The notes under the pieces are model-generated. The model had not been told where the DNA came from, did not search any database, and saw only the letters and a list, made by a program, of their open reading frames with translations. A stretch of DNA of 22,199 nt, from NCBI GenBank assembly GCA_002451275.1, contig DKBS01000095.1, positions 769-22,967 on the forward strand, in the 5' to 3' direction. How positions within the stretch are numbered: the stretch's first letter is position 1; each line of letters starts with the position of its first letter. A program made the translations under genes and the position numbers. Of this stretch, positions 16,577 to 22,199 are shown one piece after another. Source of the stretch: Planctomycetaceae bacterium UBA6894. Lineage in GTDB: Bacteria > Planctomycetota > Planctomycetia > Gemmatales > Gemmataceae.

Positions 16577-17518
16577 TTACCCCTGAGAAACGGGGCCGCC
16601 CCGCCGAATCGCCTCACGCTCGTGCAGGAACCGCGTCAGGACGGTGTCGAGGGGTTCATCGGTGCGGATGAACTGGTAGTCGACGCCCAGCTTGGTCGCC
16701 CCGCGCCGCACTTCCTGCAGATACACGGCCAGTTCCTGGAGGTAACCGTCCCGCAGGGCCGCAGGGTCGCACAGAAGGTCCGGCAGCGACTCCATCCCCT
16801 CGAACCGCGTGGGGCCCATGAAGGGAAAATCCACCTCATCCTTGTCCATCAAGTGGAAGACCACCACCTCGTGCTTGCGCTGGCGCAACATCTGCAGGCC
16901 CTTGATCAGGGCCTCGCGGTCGACCAGCAGATCCGAGAAAATGGCGACCAGGCCGCGGGTGGGCAGGTTCTGGGCGACCTTCTTCAAGATGGCCAGGATA
17001 TCCGTCTTCTCCCGGGGCCTGTCGTTCCCCAAACCGGAGACGATGGCCTCCAGGTGCCGGGACTGGCTGCGCGGCGGGAGGATGGTCCGGATGTTGGAGT
17101 CGAAGGTGACCAGGCCCACCGCGTCCTGCTGGCGCAGCAGCAGCCAGGCCGAGCTCGCTGCCGCAGTGGCGGCGTATTCCCGCTTGGTCATCGGGCCCGA
17201 GCCGTAGCCCATCGACTCGGAGACATCCACCACCAGCGTGCAACGCAGGTTGGTTTCGGCCTCGAACTGCTTGATGTAAAAACGATCTGTCTTGGACCAA
17301 ACTTTCCAGTCCAGGTGGCGGATGTCGTCGCCGGTGGTGTACTCGCGGTGCTGGACAAACTCGACGGAATGGCCGAAGAACGGGGAAGGGTGCATCCCGG
17401 AAAGGAACCCCTCCACCGCCTGGTGCGCGCGCAACTCCAGGCGGCCGATTCCGGCGAGGACCGCCGGATCAAGGAACCGCCTTGGATTTTTACGTTCAGA
17501 ATCCCGCTCAGCCATCAT
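16577..17518 (-). CDS. DUF58 domain protein
   Basis: A 313-residue protein of the DUF58 family, which carries a VWA-like fold and usually accompanies MoxR ATPases. The family signature YTTGDDIRHLDW is at 60-71, followed by WSKTDRFYIKQFEAE. A VWA metal-site-like DVSES is at 98-102, with a matching FSD at 194-196. No membrane helix is apparent, so it is probably cytoplasmic, unlike longer DUF58 proteins with N-terminal helices. ATG codons at 17518 and 17515 are adjacent and either could be used; neither has a strong ribosome binding site. It lies 42 bases after the MoxR gene and just before the BatA-like gene, the order typical of MoxR chaperone clusters. Its molecular role is not established; adaptor or client-binding function is inferred from the MoxR link. 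Confidence 0.93.
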   Translation of the reverse strand: MMAERDSERKNPRRFLDPAVLAGIGRLELRAHQAVEGFLSGMHPSPFFGHSVEFVQHREYTTGDDIRHLDWKVWSKTDRFYIKQFEAETNLRCTLVVDVSESMGYGSGPMTKREYAATAAASSAWLLLRQQDAVGLVTFDSNIRTILPPRSQSRHLEAIVSGLGNDRPREKTDILAILKKVAQNLPTRGLVAIFSDLLVDREALIKGLQMLRQRKHEVVVFHLMDKDEVDFPFMGPTRFEGMESLPDLLCDPAALRDGYLQELAVYLQEVRRGATKLGVDYQFIRTDEPLDTVLTRFLHEREAIRRGGPVSQG

Positions 17519-17536
17519 GCAGGCCCCGCAGTTGGT

Positions 17537-17554
17537 GGGGACCTTCCGGTCCCC
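17537..17554 (-). other. Hairpin with GGAA tetraloop between MoxR and DUF58 genes
   Basis: On the minus strand GGGGACC-GGAA-GGTCCCC forms a perfect seven-pair stem closed by a GNRA-type tetraloop. It sits in the middle of the 42-base gap between the MoxR stop and DUF58 start. No T-tract follows, so it is not a standard terminator. It may protect or mark the mRNA for processing and so set the ratio of MoxR to the downstream proteins. Confidence 0.6.
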
Positions 17555-17560
17555 CTTGGA

Positions 17561-18625
17561 TCAGGCGGCGAAAATGGGCTTCAGCCGCTCGTCCCGAAGC
17601 AGGTCGTTTTCCTTGTCCGGGGTTTCACGGACCAGCCGGTTGATCACATCGTCCGAGGAGACCCGCTCGCTGGCCGCCGTGAAGTTGACCAGGATGCGAT
17701 GACGCAGCACCGGGCAGGCCAGGGCCTTGATGTCATCGGTTTGCACATGGAAACGCCCCTTGAGCAGCGCCCGGGCCTTGGCTCCCAGGATGAGGTTTTG
17801 CACGGCGCGGGGACCGGCGCCCCACGAAAGCCAATCGGACACGAAACCAGGAACGCCGGGCTCGCCGATGCGCGTCTGGCGCACCAGGGCCAGGGCGTAC
17901 CGAAGGGCGTGGTCCGAGGCTGGCACCCGGCGGACCAGCTCCTGAAGCCTCAGGATCTGCTGCCCGTCCAGCACGGGGCGGATCGAGTCGGTGCTGTTGC
18001 CGGTGGTCCTGCGCGCGATTTCCATCTCCTCGGTGAACGAGGGATACCGCACATACACCTTGAACATGAAACGGTCCTGCTGGGCCTCGGGCAGGGGATA
18101 GGTGCCTTCCTGCTCGATCGGGTTCTGGGTGGCCAGCACGAAGAAGGGGTTATCCAGCTTGTGGCGGACGCGGCCCACCGTCACCTGCCGCTCCTGCATC
18201 GCCTCAAGCAGGGCCGCCTGGGTTTTGGGTGGCGTGCGGTTGATCTCGTCGGCCAGGATCACATTGGAAAACAACGGCCCCTTCAGGAACTTGAATTCCC
18301 GGGTGCCGCTGTCCCGGTTCTCCTGTATCACCTCGGTGCCGGTGATGTCCGCGGGCATCAGGTCGGGGGTGAACTGGATGCGGGAAAAATCCAGCGAGAG
18401 GGTGCGGGCCAGGGTGGAGATCATCAGGGTCTTGGCCAACCCCGGGACCCCCTCCAGCAGGCAGTGCCCCTTGCTGAACAGGGCGATGAGCAGTTCCTCG
18501 ATCACCTGATCCTGCCCGACGATCACCTGGGAAAGCTGGGAGCGGATCGATGAGTAGGCGTCCTGCAGGGACTTGACCGCCGCCAAATCCTCCGAATTCG
18601 TGACCGGCTCGTTGTTCTCTGACAT
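17561..18625 (-). CDS. MoxR-family AAA+ ATPase
   Basis: A 354-residue cytoplasmic ATPase of the MoxR branch of AAA+ proteins, which act as chaperones in maturation or activation of partner proteins. The Walker A loop GVPGLAKT is at 59-66, with the Ala typical of this branch. The MoxR signature TPDLMPADITG is at 86-96. Walker B is VILADE at 122-127. The sensor 1 region ATQNPIEQEGTYPLPEAQQDRF starts at 165, and a sensor 2-like GAGPRA lies in the C-terminal lid. The length is normal for the family. GGGGAAG about five bases before the ATG is a strong ribosome binding site. It is the first of the MoxR-DUF58-BatA-VWA series and probably powers the activity of those proteins. The generic family name is certain; its client is not. 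Confidence 0.97.
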   Translation of the reverse strand: MSENNEPVTNSEDLAAVKSLQDAYSSIRSQLSQVIVGQDQVIEELLIALFSKGHCLLEGVPGLAKTLMISTLARTLSLDFSRIQFTPDLMPADITGTEVIQENRDSGTREFKFLKGPLFSNVILADEINRTPPKTQAALLEAMQERQVTVGRVRHKLDNPFFVLATQNPIEQEGTYPLPEAQQDRFMFKVYVRYPSFTEEMEIARRTTGNSTDSIRPVLDGQQILRLQELVRRVPASDHALRYALALVRQTRIGEPGVPGFVSDWLSWGAGPRAVQNLILGAKARALLKGRFHVQTDDIKALACPVLRHRILVNFTAASERVSSDDVINRLVRETPDKENDLLRDERLKPIFAA

Positions 18626-18673
18626 GTAAGCTTCCCCACTAAAAACAAACGCTTGACTGTGACCCCATGGATT

Positions 18674-18700
18674 CCGCCGTCAGACTCCCCCGAACGGCGG
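18674..18700 (-). other. Hairpin between squalene-cyclase-like and MoxR genes
   Basis: CCGCCGT (18674-18680) pairs with ACGGCGG (18694-18700) around a 13-base loop, five bases after the stop of the upstream gene. The nearest T-rich stretch on the minus strand (GTTTGTTTTTAG, around 18640-18651) is over 20 bases further on, so simple intrinsic termination is doubtful. It may cap the end of the upstream message, or attenuate it. The 80-base gap could also hold a MoxR promoter, but none is clear. Confidence 0.45.
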
Positions 18701-18705
18701 CATAC

Positions 18706-19848
18706 CTAGCGCTGATAAATCGGCAGGCACCCCTTGTCCAACTGGAGCATGCTAAGGTGGACCGCCGTGATGAACACCGGCCCGACATGACCGCCGGTCC
18801 AGGAACCGTTGGCCCCCTGGGTGCGCACCAGGTTGTCAAACGCCTCCTTGCGGTACTTGGTCCAGGTCAGCCGGTCGGAATCTTTGGCGCCGGGGAACAA
18901 CCGGGAGTATCCGTCATCCCCCAGCATGTAGACCGCCTGGGAGAAATAATAATGGGTGTACTCGTCGTGGCCGGTCCGGTTGGAGCCAAGCACCCCCAGT
19001 TTCTGCTGGCAGAATTTGAACCATTTCTTGACGAACTGGACCGAGGGCTCCTTGAAATAATCCCCGGCCGAGATGCCGCACGCGATGGCGGCTGCGGTCA
19101 GGGCCGGCCGCCCATCGCCCCCGCCCCCGCCGCCGTACTGGTAGATGATGCCCCCCTCTGAATTGGTGCATTCCTCCAGGTAGACAATGGCGCGCTGGAT
19201 GGCCTCGGGTGGCACCTCCAGGCCGGCGTTGCGGACGGCGCGCAGCGCCTGCACCTGCGTGATGGTCACCGACCCCTCGTCGAAGTTGTTGCCCTCTTTG
19301 GCGGTCAGGTAGCCCCAGCCGCCAAACTTCACCGTCTTGCCTTTGCGCGTGGTTTCGCGAACCGTCTGGGCGTTGAAGGAAAATTTGGCGGCGCGGACCA
19401 GGATATCCTCCAGCCTCTTGCGTCTCTCCACATCCTCCTCGTCCCCGTACACACAGGCCAGGAACAGCATGCCAAAGCCGTGGCCATACATGTACTTGCC
19501 CGCCTCACCCGGCAGGTTGGGGTTGCCGATCAAGCCGTCCTTGCCGCCCCCCTTCTGGGTGCGGGCCATCAGGAAATCCGCCGCGCGGCGGATGTTCTCC
19601 CGGTATTTCCCCTCGCGAATGGTGCTGCCTTCCATGAGCAGGCTCATGCCGGAGAGCGCCGTCATCGAGATGGGATATTGGCCGTTCGCTTCCCAATGTC
19701 CATCCCGGGACTGCTGCTGGACCAGCCATTCCAGCCCTTTTCGGACGCATTCCTTGTATTCCTGGGGGACATCCTCGGCCCGGGCCGGGGACACCGCCAA
19801 AAACAGGCCAACCATGGCCGGGCAAGCCAACGCCTGGAATACACGCAT
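18706..19848 (-). CDS. Secreted prenyltransferase/squalene-oxidase-repeat protein
   Basis: A 380-residue protein with a signal peptide (hydrophobic 6-20, cleavage after ARA at about 24) and an alpha/alpha-toroid fold of the prenyltransferase/squalene cyclase type. QW-like repeat motifs include QSRDGHW (46-52), a central KFGGWGY and a C-terminal QGANGSW. The DxDD acid motif of true squalene-hopene cyclases is absent, and the protein is shorter than the ~630 residues of those enzymes, so triterpene synthesis is unlikely. A run of six glycines lies in the middle. A binding or scaffold role outside the cytoplasm is my inference. ATG at 19848 is chosen over 19917 because GGGAGA lies seven bases upstream and the signal peptide begins there. 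It lies 65 bases after the propeller gene and 80 before MoxR, probably in the same operon. Confidence 0.9.
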   Translation of the reverse strand: MRVFQALACPAMVGLFLAVSPARAEDVPQEYKECVRKGLEWLVQQQSRDGHWEANGQYPISMTALSGMSLLMEGSTIREGKYRENIRRAADFLMARTQKGGGKDGLIGNPNLPGEAGKYMYGHGFGMLFLACVYGDEEDVERRKRLEDILVRAAKFSFNAQTVRETTRKGKTVKFGGWGYLTAKEGNNFDEGSVTITQVQALRAVRNAGLEVPPEAIQRAIVYLEECTNSEGGIIYQYGGGGGGDGRPALTAAAIACGISAGDYFKEPSVQFVKKWFKFCQQKLGVLGSNRTGHDEYTHYYFSQAVYMLGDDGYSRLFPGAKDSDRLTWTKYRKEAFDNLVRTQGANGSWTGGHVGPVFITAVHLSMLQLDKGCLPIYQR

Positions 19849-19913
19849 CGTCAATTCTCCCGCGAACCGGCGGAAAACCACATCAACCCGGATGAAACTG
19901 ACCGGCGTGAATA

Positions 19914-22199
19914 TCATTTGCCACCGGGCCCGGTGATTTGATGGACAATGCGGGAACCCGGGGCCTCCAGCTCAATGCGTCCGCGCCGGGTATCGATTTT
20001 GAAATTCTGAAAGGGCTGGAGGTTCGGCTTTTCCTCATCCATCAGCCTTTTGCCGGTCTTCTTGTCCACACTCAGGAAAGCCCCAACGTTTTGCCGGGCG
20101 TTGCCGTTCCCAGGCCGGGTGTAGCGGCTTGAAAACAGCACCACAGGCATCTGGTCGAAATTCTCCGTGATCAGCATCTGGTTTTTGGCGCTGATTCGCC
20201 ACAAGGTTTTGCCGGTCGATCTGTCGAACGCGTAGAACTCGCCATTCGCGGGCACCTGCTGGACCCCGGTGGCCACGCTGAAATTGCTGGCCACCATGGA
20301 GCCCGGTGCGGTTTGCTTGTTCAGCAGCAGGTAAAGCCGGTCGGGATCGCCCAGCACTTTCGCCTGGGCCCCCTGGACATGGAAAGGATCAACCTTGGCC
20401 ACCAGAAGGTCGCGACCGGTTGCCGCATCGATCCTTCGGAACTTCCCATCGGGTTCCAGCCAGGAAACGGTTTGGTCGTCCTCATCCTCGGCGAACTGGG
20501 TACCTGCGGGAACCGCCACTTTCCAGAGTTCCTGGCCACCATTCACCGCAAGACCGACGACCGCCAATCCGCCCTCCGCCACTTCCTTGGTATGCACCAG
20601 TTTGCCATCTGCCACCTGGAGCAGGCGTTGGTAGGCGGAGCTCAAATCCGTACCGGAAACCACCACCCCGTCGGCGAACCGGATCAGGCGGGTACTTTTC
20701 GCCTTGCCATCCTGGTCGGCCTCCACCACCAAGACATTTTCTCCCATGCCGTGGATGCGGGAATCCCCCCGCACATCCTCCCGGAGCCAGAGTTTTCTGC
20801 CACTGAGAGGATCGAGCCCCATCAAGCCATCCCGGCAAAGCACTGCCGCGACACCCCCGCCCAGAATCGCGGACTCGCCAAGACGGACCCTCCAGCCGTC
20901 CTGGAACTGGACCATGTAACTGCCCTGGCCCTTTTCAGGCATCTGCACCGAATTAAGCTGCGACGAGGATTGGCCGCCGGCTTCCTTGGGGTTGTGGATA
21001 TTGAGGTTCCAGAGCTCATGGCGATTGGATTCATGCTTTTGGACCACATCCAGCAGATGCACCGTGTTCAGCGCCTCGACCAAAACCAGATGCCCTCGAG
21101 CCTGGTAACGCATGCGGGGCGCGTTGGCTCCACCTCCAAACATCAACTGGGCTGCCTGAGGCTGCCCCAGCAGGTTTTCGCGGGAAAACGGTTCCGACAA
21201 CACCTCGGCACCGGTTGACGCCTCTACCATGCGGAACTGATTGAAATTGGACCGGCTTGAGTTGAATTGAAGGGAAAGCTTCAGGCGCTGGAAGAAAGGC
21301 AGGACTTCGCCCTCCGGCCTGAGCACCACCGCTTGCGTGTACCGCGGATTGTTTCCAGGGCTGGTTTCCACCGGAAGCGCCTTCACCGGGCCATTGCCGA
21401 ACCACCTCGGCGCCCCTCCGAGATACGGGGCCAGGCGATGGTCTCCCCAGGCCCCAGCCAGCCACTCAGACCCTTTGCGCCCCTTGATCGGGACCTCACC
21501 GTATTGGGTTCCCAACTCCCGCAGGCAATAGGCTGCATCCTCGGCCAAGCCCTTTTCAAGATAAAGCTCGGCCAAGGCGTGCAGGGCTTCACCAGCCTGT
21601 GTAGAACTCGAGGCGAATTGGTACAGGTTCATCCAATCCTGCTCAGCCTGCAGAAAGCCGCTGGCCCCGCCCTCGGTAGCCGCCCGCCTGGCCAATTCAG
21701 CCTGGGCGGCCCTACCTGACTCCAACAGGGAACCGAACAACTGGGCGAACTTGCGCAATTCCGCCACGGGAGCCTTGGCGGTTTTCATGGCCTCCCAGCG
21801 AGCGGAGACGCGTTTCTCCAGTTCCGCCCTTCCGGCAGGATCCGACTTGGACACCATGGCGGCAATTCGCCCGCGGGCCCAAACATCCGGAGTGGCTTTC
21901 AAGCCGTTTTCCTCGGCGACAGCATCCAGCTCCCCCTCCACCCCAACACCGGCAATTTGCAGGTAGGTGTCAAAAGCCTCAAGCAATTTGCCCTGGGATT
22001 CCCGACCGCGGGCCAACAACCTCAAGTAAACAGACTTGCGGCGCTTTTCCTCGCGTCGAATTTCCTCCACCGTTTGGGCGTTGGCCTGCGCGGGGATTTC
22101 GATGGAGCAGGTGGATTCAAATTCCGCCAAAAACGGTTCCGCCTTGGAAAAATCACGGCCAAAGTATTCAACAAATGCCTCATGCAGGCTTTCCCTTGC
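19914..22199 (-). CDS. TPR plus PQQ-like beta-propeller protein, 5' end outside window
   Basis: A partial gene: the frame stays open to the right edge, giving at least 761 residues with the start codon missing. A TTG at 22130 could be read as a start, but 23 further sensible codons precede it, so I treat it as internal. The N-terminal part visible is helical and Ala/Glu/Arg-rich with TPR-like units (RLLARGRESQGKLLEAFDTY; ALAELYLEKGLAEDAAYCL). The C-terminal ~450 residues form a PQQ-like (WD40-like) beta-propeller with blades such as DPLSGRKLWL and FYAFDRSTGKTLWRI. These repeats often mean a fold only; binding of the PQQ cofactor is not shown. Relatives are usually exported or membrane-anchored, but the signal region is not visible. 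It is the most upstream visible gene of the MoxR-containing set. Confidence 0.85.
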   Translation of the reverse strand, partial: ARESLHEAFVEYFGRDFSKAEPFLAEFESTCSIEIPAQANAQTVEEIRREEKRRKSVYLRLLARGRESQGKLLEAFDTYLQIAGVGVEGELDAVAEENGLKATPDVWARGRIAAMVSKSDPAGRAELEKRVSARWEAMKTAKAPVAELRKFAQLFGSLLESGRAAQAELARRAATEGGASGFLQAEQDWMNLYQFASSSTQAGEALHALAELYLEKGLAEDAAYCLRELGTQYGEVPIKGRKGSEWLAGAWGDHRLAPYLGGAPRWFGNGPVKALPVETSPGNNPRYTQAVVLRPEGEVLPFFQRLKLSLQFNSSRSNFNQFRMVEASTGAEVLSEPFSRENLLGQPQAAQLMFGGGANAPRMRYQARGHLVLVEALNTVHLLDVVQKHESNRHELWNLNIHNPKEAGGQSSSQLNSVQMPEKGQGSYMVQFQDGWRVRLGESAILGGGVAAVLCRDGLMGLDPLSGRKLWLREDVRGDSRIHGMGENVLVVEADQDGKAKSTRLIRFADGVVVSGTDLSSAYQRLLQVADGKLVHTKEVAEGGLAVVGLAVNGGQELWKVAVPAGTQFAEDEDDQTVSWLEPDGKFRRIDAATGRDLLVAKVDPFHVQGAQAKVLGDPDRLYLLLNKQTAPGSMVASNFSVATGVQQVPANGEFYAFDRSTGKTLWRISAKNQMLITENFDQMPVVLFSSRYTRPGNGNARQNVGAFLSVDKKTGKRLMDEEKPNLQPFQNFKIDTRRGRIELEAPGSRIVHQITGPGGK

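Noticed and set aside
16481..18553. 690-codon plus-strand open frame opposite DUF58 and MoxR
   Set aside because: DUF58 and MoxR are unmistakable on the other strand. This frame has no motif of its own.
18706..19848. Functional squalene-hopene cyclase
   Set aside because: No DxDD motif, too short, and it carries a secretion signal. Only the repeat fold is supported.
19914..22130. Complete propeller gene starting at TTG 22130
   Set aside because: The frame stays open for another 23 plausible codons to the window edge and no ribosome binding site precedes the TTG, so the gene is treated as truncated by the window.

Overview
The window is GC-rich bacterial DNA, almost certainly from a planctomycete or a close PVC relative. 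Three things support this: a large haem-binding 'Pirellula/Verrucomicrobium-type' membrane-bound dehydrogenase with a SGNH-like partner, a twin-arginine exported Gfo/Idh/MocA oxidoreductase, and a MoxR-DUF58-BatA-VWA cluster with very large membrane proteins. I cannot name genus or species. No rRNA, tRNA, CRISPR, integrase or transposase gene was seen. Ten protein genes are called, nine on the minus strand and one (a NUDIX hydrolase) on the plus strand.

Region by region: 1-296 is non-coding and holds two tandem copies of a ~137 bp, highly palindromic element, followed at 297-325 by a strong, symmetrical intrinsic terminator. 354-1721 (-) is an exported Gfo/Idh/MocA oxidoreductase. Divergent from it is the NUDIX hydrolase at 2000-2719 (+). 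This converges on a two-gene unit, read right to left: a SGNH-like protein (7242-6103) and the PVC-type cytochrome c dehydrogenase (6103-2750), whose start and stop codons share one base.

7358-22199 looks like one long minus-strand gene set. In order of transcription it is: a TPR plus PQQ-like beta-propeller protein (5' end outside the window), a secreted prenyltransferase/squalene-oxidase-repeat protein, a MoxR AAA+ ATPase, a DUF58 protein, a BatA/VWA membrane protein (probable TTG start), a second VWA membrane protein with a glutamine-amidotransferase-like domain, and a 1035-residue membrane/coiled-coil protein of unknown function. Genes are 1 to ~80 bases apart. Two gaps contain hairpins without T-tracts, more like mRNA processing or stability elements than terminators.

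How they may work together: MoxR with DUF58 and BatA-type VWA proteins is a known chaperone-like association in many bacteria. Here the same strand carries two large VWA/GATase-like membrane proteins, an uncharacterised membrane coiled-coil protein, and two upstream proteins with solenoid or propeller folds. My inference is an envelope assembly or maturation system whose clients or scaffold may be the propeller and toroid proteins. The dehydrogenase/SGNH pair and the Gfo/Idh enzyme suggest periplasmic carbohydrate or polyol oxidation. None of these roles is proven by sequence alone.
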